The notes under the pieces were generated by a model. That model did not search any database and was not told where the DNA came from. It worked only from the letters and a program-made list of their open reading frames with translations. From positions 321,065,386-321,129,385 of the forward strand of contig JAUMIR010000002.1 of the NCBI GenBank assembly GCA_030847615.1: a stretch of DNA of 64,000 nucleotides. Reading direction: 5' to 3'. The stretch's first letter is position 1. Every line of letters starts with the position of its first letter. The position numbers were made by a program, and so were the translations under genes. The DNA comes from Gambelia wislizenii. Taxonomy: Eukaryota > Chordata > Lepidosauria > Squamata > Crotaphytidae. Positions 12,351 to 24,214 of the stretch are shown here, in pieces.

Positions 12351-12516
12351 TAACCAAAAACATTACCCAAGGAGACCTTCTGCTGTGCTTTTTGCAACCG
12401 GACTTGTTTATCTCGGATTGGCCTTTTTAGTCATCAGCGCGCTTGCAGAAAGCGCGGGATGAGTCCTTCCTGAATCTTCGTTTGCGAAGAAAAGCCAGAG
12501 AGAGAGAGAGAGAGAG
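12351..12516 (+). mobile_element. Zinc-knuckle LINE, 5'-truncated 3' end (copy 1)
   Basis: Carries only the C-terminal cysteine-rich segment, readable as FCCAFCNRTCLSRIGLFSHQ, plus a short 3' UTR. Two hairpins follow: CGCGCTT/AAGCGCG (12438-12456) and TCTTCG/CGAAGA around a TTTG loop (12475-12490). A (GA)n tail closes it at 12497-12516. CpGs are intact, suggesting a fairly young copy. Confidence 0.8.
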
Positions 12517-12847
12517 GATGATGTGAAAAATAAACATATGGAGATTGTTGGTATGTTTTAAATGGGGACGGGACTTTAATGACTTTATTGTCATTTTTTT
12601 TATTGAGTGCATTTATAGCCCAGCTTTCACCAAATGGTTTCCTATCCAGATAGTGACAAGAGACCATTAGGTTTTGACAAAAAATCTGCATCATGTACTT
12701 TCCAGTACCAGTATAGCTTCCAGTACAAGTATAGCTTCCTTTTGAGTGATGTTTCTGCATTTGTCACTTGTTAGAAATGGGTTGTGTCAGGTCACTGTTG
12801 TGGTTTGCTATTTAGAATGCTGTTTACTGTTTAGTGCTTAGATAGCT
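12517..12847. other. Non-coding with 18-bp tandem duplication
   Basis: Two 18-bp units (ttccagtaccagtatagc and a one-mismatch copy) lie at 12700-12717 and 12718-12735. Otherwise nothing recognised. Confidence 0.6.
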
Positions 12848-13473
12848 GTCTATTCTCCTTTATGGATCTGAAACATGGGTCACCTATCGCAAACATTTAA
12901 GACTCCTCGAATGCTTTCATCAGCGCTGTATATGCACAATCCTAAATATACACTGGACTGGCTATGTGATGAATGTTGCTGTCCTTGAGCAAGCGGGATC
13001 ACCAGCATTGAGGCCATGATATTGAGAACACAGCTGCGCTGGCCAGGGCGCATTTCTAGGATGGAGGACCATCGTCTCCCCAAAATAGTACTCTACGGTG
13101 AACTCGCCATGGGTCAGCGTAAGAGGGGCGCTCCAAAAAATGATACAAGGATTCCCTGAAACAACATCTCAGGCTTGGCCAAATTGATCACCAACAATGG
13201 TCCGCCCTGGCTTCACATCGGGAGGCATGGAGACGCACTATCCACAATGCTGCAGCCTTATTTGAGAACTCACACTGAACAAGTCTTGAAGAGAAACAAC
13301 AACGCAGAAAGTATCACAACCTGGAAACATCACCCAAGGAGACCTTCTGCTGTGCTTTCTGCAACCAGACTTGTTTATCTAGGATTGGCCTTTTTAGTCA
13401 TCAGCACACTTGCAGAAAGTGCGGGATGAGTCCTTCCTGAATCTTTGTTTGCGAAGAAAAGCCAGAGAGTGAG
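12848..13473 (+). mobile_element. Zinc-knuckle LINE, longest copy (copy 2)
   Basis: Encodes the reverse-transcriptase C-terminal region LLYGSETW...YRKH, then FHQRC...ILNI.W, then QLRW...SRMEDHRLPK, then YGELA.GQRKRGAPK, and the C-terminal zinc knuckle. Relative to the copy at 38647-39188 it has two single-base deletions (near 12991 and 13141), so the frame is broken. The first 3' hairpin has lost CpGs. The 3' end is ccagagagtgag. The clade is uncertain; the HRLPK plus terminal C2HC architecture is shared by several non-LTR groups. Confidence 0.85.
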
Positions 13474-13815
13474 CTGGGATATGCAGTAGTTAGCATTGCG
13501 AGGCCTGTGTCTCATTATACCAGTGACCTGATATGAGCAGAGGGCATTCTGGGAGCTGGGGCTGATATATGCTGGAGAGATGGCTCCCTGTGCACCAAGG
13601 TCCCTGGCTGCTTGGGAATGTTTAAGAAGGCTTGCATAAGCATAGATAACTATAGTGACCAGGTCTGGGGCGGGAGAGAAACTGAAGCTGCCAGAATGTA
13701 TTAACGAAGGGGTTTTGGTGCCAAAGCTTCAGAACTGTCTGTGCAGTGTTACCGGATGCATCTATATCCTGACAATAAAGCAATCTTAATTGATGCCTAT
13801 TGTACATGTGAGTAG
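13474..13815 (+). mobile_element. Possible LTR fragment
   Basis: Lies immediately after the LINE tail. It has a polyadenylation-like ACAATAAAGCAATCTT (about 13772) followed by a short tail ending near tattgtaca, a layout like the R-U5 part of an LTR. I could not find a TATA box, polypurine tract or matching target-site duplication, so this is weak. Confidence 0.3.
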
Positions 13816-15290
13816 GTGTTAACAGAGTTCACCACAGGTTGATCAGTTCTCTGATCCTAAAGTCAACTCCATTTTGGCAACAATTACCAGGCCACTGAGA
13901 TGGACAGGAGGAGGGAGAAGTGGTTTTGTCCTGTTTGCCATTGTGACCCCTGACAAGCTCTATAATAAGCCTGATGTCTTCCAGAAACATGAGGTTCACA
14001 TTTCCAGAGCACATATACTTGTGAAATGTTGAGGTATTACATCTGAACCCAGCAACAAAATTTTTGAGCAGTGACCTCTGTCCCAGAGGCTCTTCCTATA
14101 CAGTAATTCTTACAGTTCATTTTTCTCTAAAAGGAAGACAAGATAATTTTTAATAAGGAGAAGGAATATGTAAAACATTTGCCCAGTTGAAGAAAACAAT
14201 AGCAACAGGGGTGGGGCTATACAGGGACCAACTCAAAATGATACAAATTGGGAAGGATCTTTATGTTGTAAAACTCAGACCAGTAACCTTCAGTATGGAT
14301 ATATCATATCTCATTTCTTCCTGTGAACACAGTCTACCTGTTTTGCAGCATTGCCTGTAACTGCTTCGGAAGCATCAGTTGAAGAGCTGCTGAGGGTTTT
14401 AGTAACAGAGAATCATTATGCTATTAACCTGGGAAATGTGCCCTTGCCCATTTCCTGTTGTGTCCCCACCACGCTACCATCAATCCATCAAGAGTGCTTG
14501 GTATTCAGAGCCCAGGGGCCCAGATAAGTGCCTTTGTGTATATGAAGTGGCACTTTTTTGTTTTACATGCTGTTATCATGGGCCAGAGGAAGTGAGTGTG
14601 TAATCGCATCTGTACAGCAAATAACCATTTGTACCTGCAAGGAGCAAATGGGCCCACTCAGATGGATGGATCAGGCTTTAATAGCACTTGAGTGAGCTGA
14701 GAGACAGATGTAGATGTACCTGTTACACCAGAGACTTGAGGCCCTTGTACCTTTGCATGACTTTTCACTTAAAAACTACTGTTTGTGGTTCAGTGACTCC
14801 ATCACTCTATTTGTGTTCCTTTGCTTGTAAGACCTTTGCCAGCTCCTTGGAGTTTCAGTGTCTAAAATTTTAATGCTGTAATGTTGACCCCTTGGTAATG
14901 TTCCTGTATTGGAAAGCACATTAGCCTTAACTTGAAAGATGTAGTTTTAACAGCCAACAGTAAATATTTTACCTTGTTCCTTCTGAGCTGGCTTTTTCTT
15001 GCATTTAAAAAAATGCTGAAACCAGGCCTGAGATAGCAAATCTCAATAAATAGTCTCCAGGACAAACGATACTGTTTGCAACATGTCCTCATTTGTCTCT
15101 TATTTATATTTGCCCACTTTTAAACAATAAAACACCAGAAAGATAGAAACCATTAATGCAACTGTAAGATTTCTTTGGAGATAACTTTTGTAGCATCCTG
15201 ACTGAAATTGATGAATCCCGTCATGTTTCTGAGGGGGGAGAAAGAAAGAGAAGGGGCAAAGGAGGAGAAATAGGTTATGTGCTTCCATTA
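13816..15290. other. Non-coding, nothing recognised
   Basis: No gene, RNA or dispersed repeat identified. Confidence 0.5.
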
Positions 15291-15523
15291 TATAGTACGA
15301 CCCCTGTATCCATGGGACCCATATCCACGGTTTCACTTACCAGTGTCTGAAAAAATATGTCCTCTCTAGGCATTTCCTAAGTCTTCCAGCACAATTCTGT
15401 GGTATACTTCTGCCAAATGTTGGGCTAGAAGTCATTAATTTCAATAGGATTTGTTATTATCCGTGGTTTCATGTTTCCACAGTCAGTCTGGGAAAGTCCT
15501 GAGGATTCAGGGGTTGTACTGTA
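15291..15523. mobile_element. Tigger-like (pogo/mariner) MITE, copy 1
   Basis: The left end tatagtacgacccctgtatc and right end ggattcaggggttgtactgta are inverted copies flanked by TA. Internal phrases (tatccacggtttcactta, ccgtggtttca) are typical of Tigger-derived elements. 233 bp, no coding. A sister copy lies at 18168-18419. Confidence 0.8.
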
Positions 15524-15706
15524 TATATCCATTTACAAATAATTGTGACCCTGGGGCTTCATCTGGCCTTTGATCTCCATATTGCCTGAACAGGCATTTC
15601 AGGCTGGCAAAAAGAGAAGGAGTGACTTGCCTTTGGAAAACTTTTAAGTAAGCTTTGGGGCACTCTAGTGCTGTTTGCCAATTTTTAAAGTATCAATTTT
15701 TCAAAA

Positions 15707-15708
<2 letters not shown>
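15524..15708. other. Short non-coding spacer
   Basis: Nothing recognised between the Tigger-like element and the GAAA repeat. Confidence 0.5.
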
Positions 15709-15750
<42 letters not shown>

Positions 15751-15754
15751 AAAA
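15709..15754. repeat. (GAAA)n microsatellite
   Basis: About eleven tandem GAAA units. They create spurious KERK / LSFF repeat frames on the two strands. Confidence 0.95.
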
Positions 15755-16059
15755 TACGGACTTCCAACCACTTCATATCTGAGTGTTGTTTATTTGAGTA
15801 TTTGTGCAGTCCCTGTGGTGTCCAGAGGAACCCAGGGCATAAAAACTGCCCCTCTCCTGACCCACCACTGTTGCCCACTCTTGGTTTACAGGATCAGCAA
15901 AATTATGTAGAGAGCCTATTACTTCAGTTCATTTTGATTTTATGTTATTCCAAAATGGGGAAGAGCAGAGCACAATGAAATGACCATGAAAGAAGTGTAA
16001 ACTTCTTCTTGTGGCATGTTTGGATTAATAGGGATCGTTCAAGGTGAACATCAGGGATA

Positions 16060-16160
16060 GGGATGGGAGTGTACTTTTTTTATTTTTTATTTAGTTATTT
16101 ATACCCCACTCTTCACAAACAAGGCTATCAGAGCAGCTTACAAATTGTTTTAAGCAATAG
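16060..16160 (-). mobile_element. LINE 3' UTR-like fragment
   Basis: The phrase tatttataccccactcttca...cagcttacaaattg matches, in reverse orientation, the 3' end common to reptile CR1/L2 LINEs. Only about 100 bp is recognisable. Confidence 0.45.
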
Positions 16161-18167
16161 CTATTTACACATCTACACTGCATTAAACAGTTTCCAATGT
16201 GTGATTGCAGCTCATGCCCTAGTAGGAGTCCCAGTACCTAGAGCCTCCTGGTACTGTTACTCCCTCCTCCTATTTGTTCTTTCCTGTTTACCTGTCCTCT
16301 GTATGTGAACAAGCAAGGAGACCAAGAGGCAGAAGCAGGAATCTCAACATGCCTTGTCCTGTTTCACTCTCTGTTTGAAGCGCATGAACAATGATAAAAA
16401 TGAAAAGGAGAAAGAACCAGGTCCACTTCAGGAAAATACCCCTATTCCTTAGATCTTCTTCTCCAAGTTTTCCCCTAAACATGGTACCAGCATTGGACTC
16501 ATTGTTCAGGGTAGATGAGCCCCGAGCAATATAAATGGATTCAAAACATAACCTGAAAATCTATCAGTGCTGCCTTGTTAAGTCTGATTCTGCAAAGCTG
16601 TCACAGAACCAAAAAGTTTAGATCAGGTGTAATCACTATGCTTCTTTACAGATTAGACCCCAGATATGTCATAGTATTTTTCTGTGACTTTCTTATCAGT
16701 CATTTTCCTAATGTGAATAGCGTGTCTATTCTGCTGGAATGTGTGATAGCCTTTTCATGTGTTGAAAAGACAGTGGCTGACACCCTGTTAATGACATGTA
16801 CATGTGTAAGTGTGGCTTACATGCATGCATGTCCCTTGTGCTCTGTCCCAAAATCTCCTCTCCCCCAGGCAGCTGTCAAGCCCTGGGGGGCTGCTGTGGT
16901 TTCTTCATACCAGTGGGAAAGGGAAGGAGCAGGGAGGCAGTTCAAACCATGTAGATACACATGTTCTGGGCTCTTGGGGGAAGAAAGAAAAGGTTGCACT
17001 CTAGCCAGAAGCACACCCCCATTTCCTCTCCCTGACCTCCCCAAGCTGAGTCCAGTTGCTATTTCATGATCTGAACTGCTTCTCCCACCACCACTGGCAA
17101 GCAGCAGCCACCTCTCCTGGAACTTGACAACTGTTGAAAGGTGTGGGGTGTGGGGAGAACGCAGAATTGCATGGGCAGAGCTATGCTCCAGTTTAGGATC
17201 TCAGACCATATGTATCTCCAAATGGGATTTATTTAAAATATATTGAACAGGAAGTGTTGCTATATTGACTGAGCAATGTTCAGAATTCTCTCTGAATGCT
17301 ATTTGCCATGCCCCTTTATGTGAATGTGCACAGTTACCATTCTTTATGATAATTCTCCACTGAATTCTCATTAGCATTGACTTACTTGTGGCATATGGAG
17401 AATGGTAAGAGATGTTGAAATATTTCATATAGAAATATGAGCACTTGTTTTAGCACCTAAATATAAACAAAATAATAATTTTCCCATTAAAGCATGGCAT
17501 ATGTGCATTTTCCAATGGACAAAAGCGCCTCTTTTGTCACTGATATTATTGTGATGATGCCTTACTGTTCGGTGCAAGAAATTAATGTGATGGAATACTT
17601 ACACCATTTATTTCATTTTGATCAGACACAACCATGAGTATGCTAGTGCTGTCTGCCACCCTTCATGTACTTAATTTATACCTCATGCTTCCTCGTTAAT
17701 AAGTGTCTGCACATTAAATGATCTGTGCTTACTACACTGAACATTCCTTTAATCTCTTAACATGCGCTAAAGATGTTTTTAGGCTGAAGAATCTTTGTGT
17801 AAGGAAGAATTCCCTCTGAAAGATACAAAAAATGGCAGTTAAATAATCCACCCATTTAAAAAGAGGGCAACAATTGAATGGTGCTATCTTGATAGTAGAC
17901 CTCAACACTTGTTTTACTGAATGAATCAGTATGAACTCCTTTTCTTTTCATGTAAAATCTCCTTTGTTATGGTACTCTTACTGTAGAAGAGATCTAGTTA
18001 TTGTCTTTTTCATAATTCGAATATCTGGAGTGTGTGGTGACCTCTTCATGTGTTCAGATTTCCTGAGATTTGTTGGAAAGTGATGTATATTATTTACAAC
18101 TGTGATACATTTGTTTTTGTTTTGTTTTTGCAGCATGGTGTGTACAGTAGAAGACAAGTATATTATA
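16161..18167. other. Non-coding; possible conserved block 17440-17760
   Basis: No repeat recognised. Between about 17440 and 17760 the sequence is repeat-free with TAAT-type words (aataataatt, attaatgtga, ttaatttat, cgttaataag), the texture of a developmental conserved non-coding element. This is inference from composition only. Confidence 0.35.
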
Positions 18168-18419
18168 TATAGTAGGACCCCTGTATCCACTGATTCATTA
18201 CCCATTGATTCAATTATCCATGGGACACAAAACAACATGCCTACAATAGACTCTTCCTAGAAAATCCTCTAGCCATTTTCTAGGTCCTCCAAGGCAACTC
18301 TATGGTATTTTAAACCAGAAGTCCCATTATTTTCAATGGTGTTTGCTATTACCCACAGTTTTCAATTTCCACGGGCCCCCCTAGAACCAATCCTCAGTGG
18401 ATACAGGGGTCTTACTGTA
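18168..18419. mobile_element. Tigger-like (pogo/mariner) MITE, copy 2
   Basis: Terminal repeats tatagtaggacccctgtatc and its inverse at 18397-18419 match at about 22 of 24 positions, with TA at both edges. Internal sequence parallels 15291-15523. 252 bp, no open frame of interest. Confidence 0.85.
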
Positions 18420-19227
18420 TATATTGCAGTCCCAGTTTTCAGGCATTCTCTTCAAGTTTCTGCATGGTGTTTATTTCTTAGGAACAGCCACATCAGAATT
18501 ATATAGTGAAAGTCATTTAAGGACTTATCTATGCAAGAAAAAGGTCCCTGGAAGTACTGAGACTTTCCAGTTCTTTTTGTTTTGATTCTACCTGCGTATT
18601 TATGGTTTTGCATCCAAACTCTTTCTTGAAATATTTCAGGTTTCCCTTACTCCCTTTCTCCCTTCTTTCTCTTCCCCTTTCCACTGATCATGTGTCACAT
18701 CTAGAGTCAAGCAGTGTTTCAGGAAATGACTGTCACCAATTTCCACTGAGTCCCTTTTAATTATTATTCAGGAGTTAAAGCCAAAGTGTTAAAGTGCTTT
18801 ATCAATATTAGACTAGTTAATCACTGGGATCATTTTATTTTATTGCTAGCATTCCTCTTTCCTTCACTGATCTCTGTTGAATCTGATGTCCTGGGAATAG
18901 TTGCTGTGTTTCTTGGTGGCAGCCATCTTAGCTAACTCTGGGATAACCAGAAACACATTGCCATGGAGAGGTAAACTTCGTTTTGGGAAATAGTGGGTTA
19001 ATTTAAACTGACTTGGAGAGTGAGAATAGAAAGTCCTTGTAAGTGCTGAGAGTTCCCTGGGAATACTTCAGAATGGGGGAAACATCATATAGATCTCCCA
19101 AAAAGAAAAGAATCAGAAAGGACAGCAATAAAACCAGGGTCCTTCTGGTTTTCTAGTCCATCCAGATGGGGTCCAGATTACTTTTAAATATAGGAATTCA
19201 ACAAACTGCCACAGTGTAACAATGAAG
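18420..19227. other. Non-coding, nothing recognised
   Basis: No gene or repeat identified. Confidence 0.5.
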
Positions 19228-19297
19228 GCTGCAATCCTACACATGGTTAACTTGGAGTAAACCCCATTAAGCTCAGATTTACTTTTTAGTAGGCCTT
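19228..19297. mobile_element. Short palindromic element (gcaatcctatg family), copy 1
   Basis: The phrase ggctgcaatcctacacatgg, then cttggagtaaaccccattaa, is the left half of a small palindromic repeat found again at 21371, 35171, 39347, 45863, 53520 and 55652. Confidence 0.65.
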
Positions 19298-19660
19298 AGG
19301 GATGGAAAGATTACTCAGACATTTTCTCTTCCTTGGTGAGAAAGTGTGGCTTAATGCATTGAGACACCCAATCAAAACAATGGTCCAGTGCTGTAAGATT
19401 TGGGGAATATCAGCACTATTTGTGGGGAAAAATTGTGCAACAAACATCACTTGTTGTGTACTTTACAATGGTTTCTATGCAAATTTTTGCACAATGTTTT
19501 TCCACATTATTTTTGCCAAAAAAAAATTAATATTCCTAAGTGCAAAAAGTAATGTAAAAAGCACAAAAGCTCTTGGAATCTCACCTAACAAAGAGGAAAT
19601 TTTTGACAGTCTTCATTCCTGTGTGCAAGAATGAAATACGTAGACATTCCTAGTATGCAT
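19298..19660 (+). repeat. Degenerate TTTTGCACA-type array, locus 1
   Basis: Starts with gggatggaaagat and continues as imperfect repeats of words such as aatttttgcacaatg and gcaaaaagtaatg. The 110-codon frame here is a by-product of low complexity. Related loci: 29219, 33850, 36310, 37496. Confidence 0.5.
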
Positions 19661-20681
19661 GCATAAAATTGTACTGTGAGAGTTTCCAGTTCATGCCACG
19701 TTCAGCCATGAACTCATTTGAATTACCTTAGTCAAGCTAATCTCAGCCTCAGCCCCTTTAGCAAGATTGTTGTAATGGGTGAATAGCTTTGAACACTTAA
19801 GGTTCTGTATAACTTCTGAGTATTGTTCCTTAGATAAAATGAGTGTAAGAGGCGCAGAGACAAGGGTTTCCCCCCTCCCATGACAAATGTTGAACTGGTA
19901 TCATTTTTGTCCGTATGATAATACTGCAACTTGATCATAACTGATCAGTTAGTATATGAGTGACATGGATGACTATCTCTTTTCTGCTTTGCTGTCATCC
20001 AGGCAGTTAGTATTTCAGAAAAATCTGACAGTCTCATCGGAGCAGCTTTCTACAGAGAAGCTTAGCGATAAAGGCAAAAAGCTGCCAACTCCAGTCCTGT
20101 GATATAACTGCTCATTTAAAGAGTGGGGGTGAGGGGGCAGACTGTCGTGGATAAAAGAAGACCTGTTGTCTAGAGCTAAAGTTAGATAAGTTTGCAAAAT
20201 AAACAGGCATGCTTTTGTACTAATCATTGCATTTAGTTCAAGAGTGCAGTCACTCAATTTAGCTTGTTCAGGGGGTTACTTTCTGTAGGTGTTTTGTTAG
20301 CCACACTGCCAGCCAAAATGAGCAGATACACTTGGGACCCCAAGATGTGTTGATACTTTTAGGCTTCTTTAATTGATTTTATATAATACATTTGGCAGAA
20401 GAGATATCCTAACCCATTAATAATAATGGCAGTAAGAAAATGGATTGCAATGATAGCAGTGATTGCTATCTTAAATACATTTGGCATATTTACTTTTAAT
20501 TCATTGTTGCTTTGTATCTTACTATTGCCTATCAAGATTCCTAACAACATGCATTATCTTTGTGATGGTACTCTGAAGACCACGGAAAGTATCTACCAGC
20601 ATTTATGATAAAAATGCTTTTAAGAATGTTAAAATCTTTAAATGGTCTTACTTTAAATAGGAAGATCTCTCTAAGGTGTGG
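19661..20681. other. Non-coding; repeat-free AT-rich block
   Basis: The 20390-20600 stretch is rich in TAAT/ATTA words and free of recognised repeats. No gene found. Confidence 0.45.
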
Positions 20682-20807
20682 ATGGGGAAAGTGCTCTCCC
20701 CATATACTGTTGGATTCCAACTCCCAGGATTCCTTATCATTTGCTAGATGGCTAGGGCTGCTGGGAGTTGCTGTCCAGCCACTTCTGGAGGGCCACACTT
20801 TGCCCAC
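20682..20807. mobile_element. Short MITE-like element (ctgggagttg family), copy 1
   Basis: Inverted ends tggggaaagtg / cactttgcccacc, and inner inverted phrases ccaactcccaggattcc / ggctgctgggagttg. A relative lies at 35990-36115. Confidence 0.65.
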
Positions 20808-21370
20808 CTTGTTCTGAGACCTGTGTGTCTCAGGAAGTGGAGGGATATGATCTCCTCATTGTAAGATGCATAGTTCCAGAACACAGGAGGGAAAATAACT
20901 TGCTTGTTCCATCATATCAGAACATCTTGCCTGTGAAAAGTTAGCCTATCGGGAGAGGAAACTGCTTTAGCCACGTGTGCTTCCATTTGAGACTCTTTTA
21001 GTGAAATAACCTGACATCATCTACAGAATTTCATAGGAGAGCCACAGAATTTTGTCTTCCATTTGTAAACTTCCTATATTTTCCCTCTGCTTCTTCTGTC
21101 CTTTATCTTACCACAGAATGTCCATTAAGGAGATAAAATATGGAACAGTTCCAGTAAGGCGCTCTGTTGCAAATATGAAGGGTCTTTTTGGCATGCATCA
21201 AGCATTGGGGGAGGAGGTTGAATTAGGTTCTGAACTACATTCATGTACTTTCTTGTAAAATGGGAACCAAACTGAAGATTTAACCTCAGTTGACAAGCAC
21301 CATCATCTATGCTATGTGAGCTGAACATGCCAGTTAATAAAAGTAAATTTAAAAGTAATTAAAAGATTTG
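20808..21370. other. Non-coding, nothing recognised
   Basis: No gene or repeat identified. Confidence 0.5.
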
Positions 21371-21439
21371 GGCTGCAGTCCTATGCCCCATTGAACTCAA
21401 TGGAATTTAAAGTAAATTCACAGAGGTTTGCATGTATTA
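21371..21439. mobile_element. Palindromic gcaatcctatg element, interrupted (copy 2)
   Basis: The phrase ggctgcagtcctatgcccca, then ttgaactcaatgg, is the best-preserved head of this family. It is followed by the 78-bp LINE insertion at 21440-21517. Confidence 0.7.
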
Positions 21440-21517
21440 GTTATTAGCGCACTTGCAGAAAGCGCGGGATGAGCCCTTCCTGAATCTTCGTTTGCGAAGA
21501 AAAGCCAGAGAGAGAGA
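21440..21517 (+). mobile_element. Zinc-knuckle LINE, 78-bp 3' end with perfect target-site duplication (copy 3)
   Basis: Contains only the two 3' hairpins (agcgcacttgcag..agcgcg and cttcgtttgcgaag) and a short (AG)n tail. It is flanked by an exact 10-bp direct repeat, GCATGTATTA, at 21430-21439 and 21518-21527. This shows target-primed insertion of a drastically 5'-truncated copy. Confidence 0.92.
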
Positions 21518-21527
21518 GCATGTATTA

Positions 21528-22079
21528 AGGTCTCAATTGGTTTTGTTGTTTCAGTAGTACCCACATGTTCCCTTGAAGTATTCAGACAGAAAAGAAATCA
21601 TTCCAGGCCTCAAGTATCTTACCCACATATATAGGTTGCATTGCATTCTGGGTAATTTCTATTGCAGAAAGATTTTAAAAATAAATAAGTCTTGACTTCA
21701 TATACATACTTGTAGGCTCTGAGCGCACAGTGACTATCATGAAAAAAGATCTTGGGGTCATGAAGCATTGGTCTGTGAAGAAGGCAATTCACAGCTTTAT
21801 GATATATGCCCCTATTCAGTCCTCCTTACTTCAATAACATTTAAAGCTAGGTAGGTGTGTGGGTGATGACAGCCCTTTCTTTGTGTGTGGCAGTCATGAA
21901 AAAGGCAAATTCAAGGCAAGGCATTAGTAGAAACAGTTTGGAAGCTAGTATCCCATTTTCCTGTGGCCCATCTCACTGCATGGGACAGGTGAATTAAATC
22001 AGATAAACTTAAGTACATCAGGTGGAGTCAGTCAGGTCACTGTAGATCAAGTTAAGTACATCAGATTACAGTCAGACAT
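21528..22079. other. Non-coding; imperfect ~45-bp duplication
   Basis: Around 22009-22079 the words taagtacatcag and gtcagtcagg/cagtcagac recur in tandem. Nothing else recognised. Confidence 0.45.
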
Positions 22080-22490
22080 GCTCAATCAAGTTTGAGGACT
22101 GATACAATAGCCATCTTCAGATATCTGAAGATAGCTATCACCTCTCTATCTTGAGTGAGGTTTGACAAACCTTCAAATACTTGAAGGACTGTTGTATGGA
22201 TGATGGACCAAGCTTATTTTCTGCAACCACCAAAGGTAGGACCTGACTCAGTGTGTTCGAAATAAATTTCAACTAAACATTAGGAAGAACTTTGTGGTGA
22301 AAACAGCTATTCAGTAGTGGAAGAGACTTCTTTGGAAGGCAGTGAGTCTCCTTCCTTGGAGGTTTTTAAACAGATATTGGATTACCATCTGTCAGGGATG
22401 CTTCAAAGATAGGTTTCTTGCATTAACAGGGGATTGGACTAAATTACCTCAGGGATTTTTCAAGCTCTACAATTTTGTGTTCCTAAGCCA
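22080..22490 (+). mobile_element. CR1-like LINE 3' end
   Basis: Recognisable CR1-type phrases occur in order: atgatagccatcttcaagta-like (22105-22125), gaccaagcttattttctgc, aacattaggaagaactttg, gtctccttccttggaggttt, ggggattggactaaatta. It is an eroded C-terminal plus 3' UTR fragment in plus orientation, with a small local duplication (cttcagatatctgaagat). Confidence 0.8.
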
Positions 22491-22689
22491 CAGAAAGTAT
22501 GGCTGATTCAGACAAACAGTGGGTCAGGACCCGAGATGTCTTCCAAAACATCTCAGCAAAGGGTGGGGGAAAGTATATCATCTCCTAGTGATTCTAAGAG
22601 ATCCCTCAAGTTATGAAGACTAATAGCTTGAGGGATCTTTCAAAATTACTGGGAAACTATATAATCTTTTCTCTTCCCTTTTTTTTTGA
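22491..22689. other. Non-coding spacer between LINE fragments
   Basis: Nothing recognised other than a repeated phrase gagggatctttc/agatccctcaag forming a short inverted pair near 22600-22640. Confidence 0.45.
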
Positions 22690-23250
22690 GCTGAATACGA
22701 TAACCCATCCAGCACTGGCTGACTGCAGTTCTTACATCAGTTTGATTGACCACCACACCTCTCTCATATCTGGCTTCAGTTTCAGTATGTTAGGCCAGAT
22801 CTCATCCATTAACATCTTTACACAAGAGCTCATCAACTTTCCTGGTTTGAGATGGAATGGGCAAATATAGTGTGGCGTCATCTGCATACCAGTGATCTCA
22901 TTGCAATAAATGGCCACCTTCAGTATCTCCATGTATTTCAGGGACAAGATAGACCCCGAGGTACACCACAATGCTTTACACAGATTTCTGTAACATCACT
23001 TCTGCAGTCAGTTCTCCAGGAAAGACTGGAACCACTATAGTACCATCCCTGCAAGTTGGCTCAAAATGATGCTATGGTAGTTGCCATTGAAAGCTGGGAA
23101 GACACCTAGCAAAACCAACAGGCCTACAATCTCTCTGTTAAGTTACTAGTGTAAGACATTCACCAAGGCTCTCTCACTCCCCAAACCAGGCACAAGGCTC
23201 GATTGAAAGGGGTATGACGTCTGGCAATAGCCATTTGTGAGTTTCCTGGA
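22690..23250 (-). mobile_element. L2/CR1-like LINE reverse-transcriptase fragment
   Basis: On the minus strand 22877-22888 encodes YADD, the catalytic motif of reverse transcriptase, in the context WYADDATLYLPIPS. Upstream, in another frame, is a decayed GVP-GSILS block (CTSGSILSLKYMEILK), and downstream a LKPD.-EV block. Frame changes between blocks show it is dead. The order matches L2/CR1 LINE RT domains. Confidence 0.8.
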
Positions 23251-24001
23251 TGCCATTATTGGGAAAAGATTGGTCAGACCTTTTGTCTGCCCAATCAGAC
23301 TCATGTACTTGTTTCCCTCTTGTATGATGGTTACTTATGTTGTATGGCAAATATCCCTAATATTTATCCTGATGTGTACAAAGCAACCAGCATTAAAGTA
23401 TCATGATGATTAATTTATTAATTTCTAGAGAGTTAGATCTACAAATGTTTGCTGTGTTTTTAATTTGTGAAGTAGAGAGAATAACAGCAGCTTTTAATTA
23501 CACATTTTGCAAAATGCTATTCTGAATAGGATGCAAGAAAATTAAAATTGTGGCTCAAATAGTAAACCTGAACAGAGGCTGGAGTGAGCTGTAGCATAAT
23601 GCTAATGGTTTTGCGTCTTCCTGGCATTATGTCAATAATAGCACTAATCACATTAAGTAGAGAGGCCATTAGCTTATTCTCTTCAGTGGCATGTTCCATA
23701 GCAACATATTGTTCATCTTGAAATAACTGTTGCCATGTCTTTTTTTTTCCCAAAGAAGAATTTCCACATTTGACCTCAGGAGGTGGTCAAAGGTATGGCA
23801 TGCAATGCTAACTTTGATCACTGGGGAAAAAAAAGAAGAAAAACCTTCTTACTAATTTAACCACATTTCACTTTTGCCAGTTTTGATGATCTATAAAATT
23901 CAGTTTAGTCTGCCAACATAATTAGATAGCCATACTTTAAAATGGCTGTCATACTTTTCAAACATTGAATCTTTCCTAGATTAGATTCTCACTGTTTGGA
24001 T
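23251..24001. other. Non-coding, nothing recognised
   Basis: The first part may still be LINE-derived; the rest is unclassified. Confidence 0.45.
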
Positions 24002-24214
24002 CAGGGATTCTCAGCCAGGGTTCCCTGGATGCCTAGAGTTCCACAAGAGGTTGCTAGGGGTTCTGCGAGATATTAAGGTTCAGGAAAAAATAACCTCTTT
24101 TTTTTTTTTTTTTTTTTTTTTAGCTGTAGATATAACAGTTTTTAGGCAGGGGTTCCCTGAGACCCGAAAATTGTTTCAAGCATTCCACCAAGGTAAAAAG
24201 GTTGAGAAAGGCTG
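24002..24214. mobile_element. hAT (Charlie-like) MITE with perfect 8-bp target-site duplication
   Basis: Begins CAGGGATTCTCAGCC and ends GGTTGAGAAAGGCTG, the CAG..TTCTCAA type of terminal repeat known from hAT-Charlie elements. It is flanked by identical 8-bp GTTTGGAT (23994-24001 and 24215-24222), the hAT hallmark. It contains a T-homopolymer at 24100-24120. No transposase. Confidence 0.93.

Noticed and set aside
15655..15978. Frame with KERK repeats as a possible charged protein
   Set aside because: Produced entirely by the (GAAA)n microsatellite.
16575..17069. 164-codon open frame on the + strand
   Set aside because: No domain, no start context, low similarity to any family I know, and a comparable frame on the opposite strand; consistent with chance in a 64-kb window.
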